From positions 1 to 13,208 of the forward strand of contig CAYQLT010000067.1 of the NCBI GenBank assembly GCA_964418425.1: DNA of 13,208 nucleotides, written 5' to 3'. Below the pieces are notes generated by a model that searched no databases, had not been told where the DNA came from, and saw nothing but the letters and a program-made list of their open reading frames with translations. Position numbers and translations under genes: made by a program. Every line of letters starts with the position of its first letter. The first letter of the stretch is position 1. Source of the stretch: CAYQLT01 sp964418425. Lineage in GTDB: Bacteria > Bacillota > Limnochordia > Limnochordales > Geochordaceae. This document shows, piece after piece, positions 1-6,993 of this stretch.

Positions 1-38
1 CAACGCGCAGTCCATTCTCCGTGATGTACGGGTGGTAG

Positions 39-272
39 GAGCAGGGGTCTGGCAACGGTTTCAACGGGGCAGCGGACCAGCCGGCCTTTCTCGATGCGGT
101 GGCCTCCGTGGTGCGCCGGAGGGCCGCGGGTTCGAGCGCGGCGGTGCGCCTCGCTCAGCTGGGTGAAGAGCTCGCCGAAACCGTCGAGCAGTTGAGGCGC
201 GAAAGCCTCCCATCGTTCACGGAAGCTGGCCCGACCGAGCCTCTGGGGCGGCGGCATATCATGCCCGCTTGA
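39..272 (+). CDS. 3' end of an unidentified protein (partial or frameshifted)
   Basis: This frame is open from 39 and ends at TGA 270-272. It encodes about 77 residues with good coding composition, including an amphipathic helical stretch (LAQLGEELAETVEQLRRE) typical of a real C-terminus. About 78% of third codon positions are G or C. A TAG at 36-38 closes the frame upstream. There is no ATG before residue 70, only GTG codons from 99, so the gene is either very short, or starts outside the window and is frameshifted near 40-65. A neighbouring frame (codons from base 2) reads protein-like up to about 60, which fits a frameshift. The end overlaps the end of the convergent ABC permease by 14 bp. 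I do not recognise a family. It could also be a chance open frame. Confidence 0.35.
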   Translation, partial: EQGSGNGFNGAADQPAFLDAVASVVRRRAAGSSAAVRLAQLGEELAETVEQLRRESLPSFTEAGPTEPLGRRHIMPA

Positions 273-1419
273 CCGAACGGGAGCCCAGCAGGCAGAACAG
301 GGCGGCGAAGCCGGCGAGGATCAGCAATTCGTCCCCAAATGCTCCCGGCCCCAGCCCTCGTACCATCACGTCCGTCAGCGCCGCCGTCGCGTAGGTCAGC
401 GGCATGGCGTACGCTACCGGCTTCAGGAGAGCCGGTAGCACCCGGACGCTGACCACCAGCCCCGACAGGATGGCCTGCGGGACGACCACCATGGGGATGA
501 ACTGCATCACCTGCAGCTCGGTGCGTGCGAAAGCCGAAAGCAAGATGCCCAGGCTGGCGGCCCCCAGCGTGAGCACCAGCTCGATGAGCACCACCCACCC
601 CAGGCTGCCCTGGTAGGTGACCCCCAGGACCCACACCACAAAGCCCAGCACGATGCCAGCCTGGGCCAGCACGAACGGGCTGAGGCCGATCATGTATCCG
701 GCTATCACCTCCGCGGCCTGCACCGGCGAGGCGGCCACCCGTACGAGGGTGCCCCGGTGGCGTTCGCGCAGGAAGGACGTGGCCGTGAGCAGGAAGACGA
801 AGAAGAAGGTAAGGTACGCCAGCAGCCCGGGAGCCAGATAGTCGGCCATGTGCATTTGCTCGCGGCCGTAGAGGTATCTGACACGAAAGGGTGGCGCCGG
901 CGCACCGACCGAAGCCCCTGCACCTCCCATGGCCCCCGCCATCGCCCCAAGGGGGCCACCCACGGCCGCTGCCAGGCGCGTGCTCACCTCCGGCAGCAGG
1001 CGGCGGAAGTCCCCAAGAATGCGTGCGGTCAACTGGTAATCCCCGCCCTCGACCACCACTTCCAATTGCGGCTGGCGCCTGAGCAACACGGCGCTCGGCA
1101 GGTCTTCGGGCACGACGATGGCGGCTACGGCCCTCCCTTCCTGGATGACCTCCTCCGGTGCGGCCGTTGCGGCGTCAATCACCTGCCACGTGCCGGCAGC
1201 CACCGGCTCCAGTACGTACCCCGAAAACCACGTGGCCAGGCGTTCGGTCGGCGCCACCACCGCCACCGGGGGTGGGGTGGAAGGGCCTTCGAGGAGATAG
1301 GTGACCAGCCCCAGCACAGCGACCGGCACGACGAACATGAGGGCCACGGTGCGCCGGTCCCGTCGCACCTGACGGAACACCCGCACGGCCACCGCCATCG
1401 TGCGCCGAACGCTGTTCAT
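259..1419 (-). CDS. ABC-2 type transporter permease
   Basis: A 386-residue membrane subunit of an ABC exporter. The N-terminus is basic and followed by one membrane segment (about 25-42). An extracytoplasmic region of about 170 residues comes next, then a cluster of five or so membrane segments from about 205 to the end. This is the architecture of the ABC2_membrane_3 (YhgE/YbhR-like) group. The short motif after the second membrane segment, RERHRGTLVRVAASPV, matches the ExxRGTLxxLxxSPV signature of ABC-2 permeases. I chose the ATG at 1419 because it overlaps the stop of the ATPase gene as ATGA and leaves a normal N-terminus; longer in-frame starts would run through the ATPase coding sequence. 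The substrate cannot be read from the sequence; drugs, lipids or polysaccharide-type exports are all known for this family. Confidence 0.9.
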   Translation of the reverse strand: MNSVRRTMAVAVRVFRQVRRDRRTVALMFVVPVAVLGLVTYLLEGPSTPPPVAVVAPTERLATWFSGYVLEPVAAGTWQVIDAATAAPEEVIQEGRAVAAIVVPEDLPSAVLLRRQPQLEVVVEGGDYQLTARILGDFRRLLPEVSTRLAAAVGGPLGAMAGAMGGAGASVGAPAPPFRVRYLYGREQMHMADYLAPGLLAYLTFFFVFLLTATSFLRERHRGTLVRVAASPVQAAEVIAGYMIGLSPFVLAQAGIVLGFVVWVLGVTYQGSLGWVVLIELVLTLGAASLGILLSAFARTELQVMQFIPMVVVPQAILSGLVVSVRVLPALLKPVAYAMPLTYATAALTDVMVRGLGPGAFGDELLILAGFAALFCLLGSRSVKRA

Positions 1420-2177
1420 GGCTGCCGGGCGCCCCCCGTCGCGAAGTAGAGGAACGCCTCCTCCATGTCCGATGTCCCCGCATGCCGGAGCAGTTCGTCC
1501 GGGGAACCCCCGGCCAGCACCCGTCCTGCCCGCAGCAGGGCAAGCTGCTGGCAGCGCCGGGCTTCGTCCAGGTGGTGGGTGGCGATGATGACCGTGACCC
1601 CGTCCCGGGCCAGGCGGGCGAAGTGGTCCCAAAAGGTCCGGCGCAGCTCGGGATCGACTCCCACGGTGGGCTCATCCAGCACCAGCAGAGGAGGTTCGTG
1701 GAGGAGTGCCACGGCCAGAGAGAGCCTGCGGCGCATACCGCCGCTCATGACCTCGACCACACGGTCGGCCGAACCGTCCAGTCCGACGAGGTCGAGCACG
1801 CTGGCAATTCGGTCTCGCAGGCGATTGCCTCGCAGCCCGTAGATGCTACCGAAGAAGGCAAGGTTCTCTCGGGCCGTGAGGTCCAGGTAAAGCGATTCAG
1901 ACTGCGGCATGTACCCGATGAAGGGCGCCACGGCACGATCCGGAATACAGCGGCCGAGGACGAGGACGCGCCCGGCTTGCGGCCGATCGAGCCCGACCAC
2001 CATGCGGATGAAGGTGGTCTTGCCCGCCCCGTTGGGGCCGATGAGCCCGAAGGTGCATCCGGCCGGGATGTGAAGCGTGAACCGATCCAGGGCCACCACG
2101 GAGCCGAACCGGCGTTCCACTCGTTCCGCCAGGACAATAGGGTCTCCGTTGGCGGGCCAAAATCGCGGCGCGTGCAT
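1416..2177 (-). CDS. ABC transporter ATP-binding protein (ABC-2 exporter)
   Basis: A 253-residue nucleotide-binding subunit that would power the permease encoded directly downstream. Walker A is GPNGAGKTT (47-55), the Q-loop glutamine is Q92 (YMPQSESLY), the signature is MSGGMRRR (144-151), Walker B is LLVLDEPTVGVD (164-175), and the H-loop is THH (200-202). All catalytic elements are intact. The C-terminal MEEAFLYF is typical of the CcmA/DrrA-like exporter class. The start was placed at ATG 2177 (MHAPRFW). The longer open frame to 2372 adds a proline- and arginine-rich stretch that does not look like protein. A GC-rich GGGGGTG sequence lies just upstream of this ATG and is only a modest ribosome binding site. 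The stop overlaps the permease start (ATGA), so the two are probably translationally coupled. Confidence 0.93.
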   Translation of the reverse strand: MHAPRFWPANGDPIVLAERVERRFGSVVALDRFTLHIPAGCTFGLIGPNGAGKTTFIRMVVGLDRPQAGRVLVLGRCIPDRAVAPFIGYMPQSESLYLDLTARENLAFFGSIYGLRGNRLRDRIASVLDLVGLDGSADRVVEVMSGGMRRRLSLAVALLHEPPLLVLDEPTVGVDPELRRTFWDHFARLARDGVTVIIATHHLDEARRCQQLALLRAGRVLAGGSPDELLRHAGTSDMEEAFLYFATGGARQP

Positions 2178-2341
2178 GGGGCACCCCCGCGGGGCAGATT
2201 CGGCGGGCTTGCCCGGCCCGCCTGCGACCGCCCGGCGGCACGCCCCACCCCCGGAGACAGGTAACGGGCGAGACGGGTTCGGGCGCCGAGTGGGGGCAGG
2301 CGGTGGGCGCAGGCCGGCGGGCAGGTTCTCCTGTCCCCGCT

Positions 2342-2451
2342 TTATTTTCAGGGGCCATGAAAATAACGCCAAAGGGCCCTGCTCCCATGCCCTGTACTTC
2401 CCGATGGATCAAGGGCTTTTCGGCTCTCTCCCCGGGCGGCGTTATTTTCAT
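2342..2451. repeat. Inverted repeat, 14-bp perfect arms plus a third half-site
   Basis: ATGAAAATAACGCC at 2357-2370 is repeated in perfect inverted orientation as GGCGTTATTTTCAT at 2438-2451, with 67 bases between the arms. A third, shorter copy, TTATTTTCA at 2342-2350, faces the first arm across 7 bases and forms a 9-bp perfect dyad with TGAAAATAA (2358-2366). The motif is AT-rich in a very GC-rich setting. It could be a cluster of operator half-sites upstream of the ABC operon (start at 2177) or the ends of a roughly 95-bp miniature element. I see no target-site duplication that would settle this. Confidence 0.7.
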
Positions 2452-2473
2452 GTGGGGGCCAATGGCTTATACT
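2445..2473 (+). promoter_or_regulatory. Possible sigma-A type promoter, + strand
   Basis: TTTTCA (2445-2450) and TATACT (2468-2473) are separated by exactly 17 bases. They match the vegetative consensus at 4 of 6 and 5 of 6 positions. The -35 element lies inside the right arm of the inverted repeat, so a protein bound there would block it. Transcription would start near 2480, at the foot of a predicted hairpin (GGAGCA 2474-2479 pairing with TGCTCC 2511-2516). No gene follows on the + strand, so a small RNA or a chance match are both possible. Confidence 0.25.
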
Positions 2474-2569
2474 GGAGCAGCGGTGCTTCTCTTCGGGCGA
2501 AATCCGTCCGTGCTCCTTCGCTCGAAGTCTGATGGACTTGGGGCTCCTGCGAGCCGTGGGAACCGGTAA

Positions 2570-2585
2570 GCGCAACCGGCGCTAC
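2570..2585. repeat. 16-bp direct repeat, left copy
   Basis: GCGCAACCGGCGCTAC occurs here and again, perfectly and in the same orientation, at 3924-3939. The two copies bracket the nucleotidyltransferase and DUF6922-like gene pair. The sequence just before this copy (GCCGTGGGAACCGGTAA) also resembles one unit of the tandem repeat at 6994-7115 (GCCGTGGGCACC). Confidence 0.6.
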
Positions 2586-2644
2586 GTTCGCAGCAACGGC
2601 GGCGGAGCCTGGCGCGGTACGGTCGAGCGCCGCAGGTGATCACT

Positions 2645-3061
2645 TCACGTCCGTGGGGCAGCACGATTGCCGCTCCGGACTCTTGGACCACCAGGGATTC
2701 GCCGGCACCGCCATCGTTCGAGAGGGTCGTGGCCCCCGTCATCGGCCGCCTGCGTATCCGGGGCCTGCGAGAACACGGCGAGCCAGAGGCGGCGGGTTGG
2801 CTCCGGCAGAGCGCGCAGGCCGAGGTGGTCGGCCAGGACAACCTGCCTCACCGGGTCCCATCCGTATTCCCGGAAAAGCCACAGCACCTGCTCCCACGTT
2901 CCGCCTGCCAGGACCGTCCGGATCACGAGGTCGGCGTGCCGGTCAAGGTCGATGGAGGCGGGTTCGTAGTTGTGGAACAACCCGGCCAGCTCGTCGGGAA
3001 GAGGCCGCTTGGGGGCAAAGGGCCGCTTCCCGGGGCGCTGCTTCGAAGATGCCCCTTTCAC
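2645..3061 (-). CDS. Small DUF6922-like protein, partner of nucleotidyltransferase
   Basis: A protein of 138 residues of unknown function. Residues about 22-97 carry the family pattern I associate with DUF6922: an LPDELAGLFHNYEP start, then DRHADLVIRTVLAGGTWEQV, then LFREYGWDPVRQVV, ending in LPEPTRRLWLAVF. Such proteins are often found next to AbiEii-type nucleotidyltransferases, as here. I chose GTG 3061, which overlaps the stop of the upstream gene as GTGA and has GGAGGAGG about 10 bases upstream; a TTG at 3070 is the alternative but sits too close to that ribosome binding site. After about residue 105 the codons become less typical. An overlapping frame from ATG 2742 looks more coding there, so the natural C-terminus may be shifted by a frameshift. 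A role as antitoxin or accessory factor is inference. Confidence 0.72.
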   Translation of the reverse strand: MKGASSKQRPGKRPFAPKRPLPDELAGLFHNYEPASIDLDRHADLVIRTVLAGGTWEQVLWLFREYGWDPVRQVVLADHLGLRALPEPTRRLWLAVFSQAPDTQAADDGGHDPLERWRCRRIPGGPRVRSGNRAAPRT

Positions 3062-3771
3062 GGCCTGCAAGCCTCCTCCGCCCGGCGCCGGACAAACTCG
3101 GCCACCCGCTCCCTCAAAAAGGCTTCAACCTGACGGGGCGTGACCGGCTCGTAGACGAGGCGGAGCGTGGCGTCGATGTCCGCCAGGTCGCTGAAGTAAA
3201 CCAGCTGCTCCAGGAACAGGCGGGGGTTGAAGAGCTGGCTTCCGTGCAGGACGAACTTCCTCAATGCCCCGTCCAGGATCTCGGTGAGAGACGTCACCTG
3301 CTCGCGCAGGAGGAAATACAGGTCGACGTAGTCGCGAAACGTGGCGCGGCGGCCCAGAGCATAGGCCTTCATCAAAGCGATCTCTTTGGGGGAAGCGAGC
3401 CACACGGTGTCCAGGCTCTTGTGCACCTTCCCGCCGGATACCAGATCGTGCAGTAGCGGAAAAGGGTACGCGAGGAAGGTAACCTGTATCCCTCGAATCG
3501 CCCAGGTGGCCTGATCGACCTGGCGACGCACCGGCCGGACGTTCTCCGGCCCAAACAGGCGCTCGAGCTCTCGAGCAATGCTCTGTGCCGGGACGCGTTC
3601 GTGGGAAGAGCGACGAAACCAGTCGAGATCGACCGATCGCCGGTGACCCATCTGAAGGGCAAGACCCGTTCCCCCGGCCAGGTAGTAAGCCGATGCCAGG
3701 CTGCTCTGCCCCACCGATCGGCACACTTCGAGCAGCTCGCGTCCCGGGCCCTTGTCAAAGCCGTGCTCCAC
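3058..3771 (-). CDS. Nucleotidyltransferase, AbiEii/AbiGii toxin (DUF1814) family
   Basis: A 237-residue protein of the AbiEii/DUF1814 nucleotidyltransferase family, which includes toxins of type IV toxin-antitoxin and abortive-infection systems that transfer nucleotides to RNA or other targets. The GGTG loop is at 33-36 (YYLAGGTGLALQMGHR). The metal-binding DxD is at D48 and D50 (RRSVDLDWF). The conserved C-terminal block SPKEIALMKAYALGRRATFRDYVDLYFLL (split here at its key residues K129, K135, R146, D147 and D150) is intact, so the enzyme looks active. The start is GTG 3771; no ATG is available at the expected N-terminus. It is first in a two-gene unit, and its stop overlaps the start of the DUF6922-like gene. 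In AbiE-type pairs the antitoxin gene usually comes first, so the order here is unusual. Its target is unknown. Confidence 0.85.
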   Translation of the reverse strand: MEHGFDKGPGRELLEVCRSVGQSSLASAYYLAGGTGLALQMGHRRSVDLDWFRRSSHERVPAQSIARELERLFGPENVRPVRRQVDQATWAIRGIQVTFLAYPFPLLHDLVSGGKVHKSLDTVWLASPKEIALMKAYALGRRATFRDYVDLYFLLREQVTSLTEILDGALRKFVLHGSQLFNPRLFLEQLVYFSDLADIDATLRLVYEPVTPRQVEAFLRERVAEFVRRRAEEACRP

Positions 3772-3795
3772 GCCGCCGTCCCGCCCCGCAGCCCC

Positions 3796-3801
3796 ATTCT
3801 A
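3796..3801 (-). promoter_or_regulatory. Extended -10 element for the nucleotidyltransferase gene
   Basis: Read on the - strand the sequence is TGATAGAAT, which is TGn followed by TAGAAT: an extended -10 promoter element. It would start transcription near 3789, about 18 bases before the GTG start at 3771. I found no good -35 element at the usual distance, which is tolerable for an extended -10. The element lies at the end of the degenerate helicase copy, so the module seems to carry its own promoter. Confidence 0.35.
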
Positions 3802-3935
3802 TCACCAGCACCCCTGGCACCGGGCCAGCACACTCGCCGTGCGGTCCCCCACGCCGCCAGGCACCGCCTTTCGGGCCATCGCCGCGGTTCGCCGGAGCAC
3901 CCGGCTATCGGCGAGGGCGTCAGGCGCAACCGGCG
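3801..3935 (-). pseudogene. Degenerate partial copy of the helicase C-terminal coding region
   Basis: Bases 3831-3910 align without gaps to 4331-4410 inside the helicase gene, a constant offset of 500 bp, at about 59 of 80 positions. A run of 17 bases is identical (3864-3880 and 4364-4380). The similarity is also visible in protein. The copy reads RVLRRTAAMARKAVPGG followed by RTASVL, against RVLAAAAEMARKADPGG followed by RTARVL in the helicase. The copy then ends at two stop codons (TGA TAG, 3805-3800). It starts right after the helicase stop and has no start codon or domain of its own, so it is a remnant of a duplicated or related helicase. Confidence 0.6.
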
Positions 3936-3939
3936 CTAC
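3924..3939. repeat. 16-bp direct repeat, right copy
   Basis: A perfect copy of the sequence at 2570-2585. It straddles the stop codon of the helicase gene (TAG, 3938-3936) and marks the junction between the helicase and its degenerate copy. Weaker similarity continues for about 14 bases on the helicase side of both copies (9 of 14). Confidence 0.6.
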
Positions 3940-6900
3940 CTCCGCGGCAGCGCCGGCGCCTGACCGCCCTCCTCATCCGCCTCTTCTCGGAACTCGTCGC
4001 CTTCCGGATCGTACCAGACCAGTTCGCTCACCCCGGGGATGGGGGCGATGTCGCTTACGGCCACAAACGTGGCCGTGGTGTCGTGCCGCTCCTCGCTGAC
4101 GAACCGGCCCTTGTAGACCGGCCCCTGGTGGCGGGGGTGCGACGGCAGCACCTTGTCAACGATGAACTCCTCGTTGTCCCGCTTCAGCCCCACGCCTCGC
4201 GAGCCCGGCCGGATGACCCGCACCAGTGCGGTGCCGCCCCCCGCCGCGGGCCCCCCGAAGCTCTCCCCCCTCACCAGGATGCGCCAGGGCACCGGCGGCC
4301 GCAGGGCGTCCCCGGCCATGTCCTCGAGCACCCTCGCCGTGCGTGGGTCCCCGCCGCCAGGATCCGCCTTTCGGGCCATCTCCGCGGCCGCAGCGAGCAC
4401 CCGGCCAAGCAGCTCGCCCCCCAGCAGGCGCCCCGACAGCCGAAGGCTCCCGTAGGTCTGGTCAAAGATGGCCACAAAGCGGGAGTTCGCGGGAAGGCGC
4501 TGCACACCGGCCTCCCCGCCGTCAAACTCCACCCCCTGCCGCACCCGAAACGTCGTCATCCCGATATCCTGGCGCTCGAAGGGCACGCAGTAGAGAAATG
4601 CCTCGAAAATCAGCTCTCCCAGGCGGGCCAGCTCCACCTCCGGCTCCTCAAACCCCGGGTGGAAGAGCAGCACCGCGGTCGTGAAGTAGGTTCGGTTGAA
4701 CCGGGGCATGGCAAAGAAGACCCGATCCGAAAGCCCGCTTCCGCCGTCATTCTCCCCTGCCCGCAGCGGGTAGCTCACGTCCAACTCCCGGTTGCCCCGC
4801 CGCTCCTTGAAGCCGGTGACGCTCTCCGTCACCTGGGCCGCCGTCTCCACCACCTGCAGGCGCCCGTACTGCCATGCGGCAAAGACCCGCTCCGGCGAGA
4901 AATCCGGGAACAGCTGCGCCGGCGGTCCCACCGGCCTGGTGGTGTAGAAGCGCTCTCGCCGAACCACGACCCGCCGGGTTCGCTTCATCACCTGCACGAC
5001 CCGGTATGGCGTCGCCATGTAGTAGTAAACGGCCCCCGGGTACGCCTCCCGCATGAGTTGCGAATAGGTGAGGGTGCCAAGCTCGCCCCCTTCCCGGCCC
5101 CTCGCCTCCACTCGAAACTGGAGTTCGACGTCCCGCAGCGGGAACGCCAGCTGGGGTTCGTCGCCACCATCCACTTTCATGGACTGAAGGTCGGGCTCGA
5201 CCACCCCCGAGCGTTCCCGGGCGCACAGTTCCAGAAAGCCATCGGGCCACTGGATGGGGCTGCGAAAGCCGGCCTCCTCCGAAACCGCGCCGGCGGGGGC
5301 GAGTGTGACGGTGGGGGTGACCGTGGTGGCGGAGGCCCCGGAAGAGCCGGCCAGCGCCTGGTCGTGCTCGCCGCCCTGGCGGGCCAGGCAGAGGGCGTGG
5401 ATGTACTGCACCCGCCGGTTGGCCAGGTACAGAGCCGATTCGGCCGGCGGGCGCTCAAACAGCGACGAGGGATCGTCGAGCACCGCCTCGTCGAGGAGGC
5501 TTCCGGTGCCCACCACCAAGATGCTCCCGGGCCGGGCCCGTCCCACCCTTCCGATGCGCTGGCGCAGGCTGGTGGCCGAGTGCGGGACGCCGACCAGCAC
5601 GCCCACGTCCAGGTGGGGCAGGTCGATGCCGAGTTCGAGGGCGCTGGTGCTCACCACACCCCGCAGCGAGCCGTCCTGAAGCGCCCGCTGGATGGCCCGG
5701 CGGTCGGACTCCTCGAGGCCTGCCCGGTACGGCAGGACGTCGGCGGCGTCCGGGACGTCGTCGAGGGGCAGGTCCAGGAGGGCACGGCCGGCGCCGGATC
5801 CCCGGCCGGGCAGCGGGCCATCGGCCGCAGAGGGCTCGGCCGCGGCCGCCGTCTCCTCTTCGACCTCGCTTTCCAGGGCCTCGCCGGCCTTGCGCCGGCG
5901 GGCGACGGCCGCGATGAGCTCGGCCTGCTTGCGGCTGTCCACAAACACCACAAACCTCGATGCTGGCTGCGCCGAGAGAGCTCGCACCAGGTCGGCGACG
6001 CTGTCGAGGAGATCCGAACCCGGCGGCGGGCGCAGCAGGTGGATGGCGCTGGGGTGGCGCTCCGAGGCATCCGCTTCGGCGTCGATGAGGTCGAAGGGGA
6101 CACCGAACAGCTGCGCAAGGTGGCTGTCGGGCGCGGCGATGGTGGCCGAGGCCGCGATGAACTGGGGCTCGCCGCCTCCCAGCAGGTGGAGCAGGTGACG
6201 CAGGCGGCGGAACAGGTAAGCTGCGTTGGAGCCGAAGACGCCCGTGTACTGGTGCACCTCGTCCACCACGACCAGGCGCAGGCGCCGAAGGAACCGCCGT
6301 ACGGCTGGCTCCCCGACGTGGGGCAACAGCCACGAGTGCAGGACGTCCGGGGTAGCCACCACGACCGACGAGACCTGTAACACGTCGGGACGGCTGCGCA
6401 CCGGCACCGAACCGTCGATGCGGCCGACGCGAGGCGGCTGCGGCCGCCCGGCTCCCGGCGAAGGGTTCGGGAAGGCCTCCTGCAGCGCCAGGGCCCAGCG
6501 CTCCTCCTGTTCGGTGGCCAGCGCTTTGAGCGGGTAGAGGGCCAGGACCCGGGGGCCGGGTTCGTCGGCGCGGGCCGCTGGCCGGGTGCTTGCGCCATCA
6601 AAAGGGGCGGAAAGGACGTCCAGGGCCCGGGCATAGAAGACGGCGCTCTTGCCCGAGGCGGTGCCCGTGGCCAGGCAGACGTTGTGCCCGGCGGCGAGCC
6701 GCCGCAGAGCGTCGGCCTGGTGGGTGTAGGGCCCCCGGGGAAACGCCCGGGCGAAGTAGCGGCGGGCGGCAGGGCCGCACGGCACCTCGTCCAGCGGCAC
6801 GTGCCGGCCTTCCCGGCCCTCCTGGGTGAGGGTGGCCGCCACGCTCCATCCCGTCCGGCACAGCTCTTCCAGCGCCCTCCACCCGGCTTCGGCCCCGTGG

Positions 6901-6956
6901 CGCCGCTGGCCCTGCGGGGCGTTGCCCAAAGCTGCGTCGTAGGTCTGCACGGCCAT
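3936..6956 (-). CDS. SF2 DExH-box helicase, YprA/MrfA-like
   Basis: A 1006-residue ATP-dependent helicase or translocase. The Q-like motif YTHQ (77-80) precedes Walker A TGTASGKS (97-104). The DEVH box is at 232-235 and is followed by HQYTGVFGSNAAY, closely resembling the DELH-YxGVFGS of YprA/MrfA proteins. Motif III is SAT (270-272). The second RecA domain ends in motif VI QRIGRVGR (466-473). An acidic, low-complexity insert (about 361-395) lies inside that domain. The C-terminal 500 residues have the outline of a DUF1998-type region (YFTTAVLLFH, then EAFLYCVPFERQDIGMTTF, then RFVAIFDQTYGSLRL) but without a cysteine cluster. The start ATG 6956 has GGGGGG upstream. MrfA relatives act in mitomycin-type DNA repair, and others occur in defence loci; the role here is not known. 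Confidence 0.88.
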   Translation of the reverse strand: MAVQTYDAALGNAPQGQRRHGAEAGWRALEELCRTGWSVAATLTQEGREGRHVPLDEVPCGPAARRYFARAFPRGPYTHQADALRRLAAGHNVCLATGTASGKSAVFYARALDVLSAPFDGASTRPAARADEPGPRVLALYPLKALATEQEERWALALQEAFPNPSPGAGRPQPPRVGRIDGSVPVRSRPDVLQVSSVVVATPDVLHSWLLPHVGEPAVRRFLRRLRLVVVDEVHQYTGVFGSNAAYLFRRLRHLLHLLGGGEPQFIAASATIAAPDSHLAQLFGVPFDLIDAEADASERHPSAIHLLRPPPGSDLLDSVADLVRALSAQPASRFVVFVDSRKQAELIAAVARRRKAGEALESEVEEETAAAAEPSAADGPLPGRGSGAGRALLDLPLDDVPDAADVLPYRAGLEESDRRAIQRALQDGSLRGVVSTSALELGIDLPHLDVGVLVGVPHSATSLRQRIGRVGRARPGSILVVGTGSLLDEAVLDDPSSLFERPPAESALYLANRRVQYIHALCLARQGGEHDQALAGSSGASATTVTPTVTLAPAGAVSEEAGFRSPIQWPDGFLELCARERSGVVEPDLQSMKVDGGDEPQLAFPLRDVELQFRVEARGREGGELGTLTYSQLMREAYPGAVYYYMATPYRVVQVMKRTRRVVVRRERFYTTRPVGPPAQLFPDFSPERVFAAWQYGRLQVVETAAQVTESVTGFKERRGNRELDVSYPLRAGENDGGSGLSDRVFFAMPRFNRTYFTTAVLLFHPGFEEPEVELARLGELIFEAFLYCVPFERQDIGMTTFRVRQGVEFDGGEAGVQRLPANSRFVAIFDQTYGSLRLSGRLLGGELLGRVLAAAAEMARKADPGGGDPRTARVLEDMAGDALRPPVPWRILVRGESFGGPAAGGGTALVRVIRPGSRGVGLKRDNEEFIVDKVLPSHPRHQGPVYKGRFVSEERHDTTATFVAVSDIAPIPGVSELVWYDPEGDEFREEADEEGGQAPALPRR

Positions 6957-6993
6957 CCAACCCCCCGTTCCCAGGGACTTCCGCCCGCCCTAC

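Larger units (their letters stand above)
2178..2644. other. Intergenic region without a convincing gene
   Basis: These 467 bases separate the ABC operon from the nucleotidyltransferase module. Short open frames cross the region on both strands, but none has recognisable protein content. It holds a 14-bp inverted repeat with a third half-site (2342-2451), a possible + strand promoter (2445-2473), a predicted hairpin just after it (2474-2516), and one copy of a 16-bp repeat (2570-2585). The stretch 2340-2480 is distinctly richer in A and T than its surroundings, as expected for regulatory DNA or an inserted element. Confidence 0.6.

Noticed and set aside
2303..2569. An 88-codon + strand frame across the inverted repeats
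   Set aside because: It has no ribosome binding site, no recognisable domain, and spans the regulatory-looking repeats; composition is not protein-like outside a short stretch.
3585..6380. A 931-codon open frame on the + strand
   Set aside because: It lies antisense to the helicase gene. Its translation is rich in histidine, proline, glycine and arginine with no domain; long antisense frames are expected in very GC-rich coding DNA.
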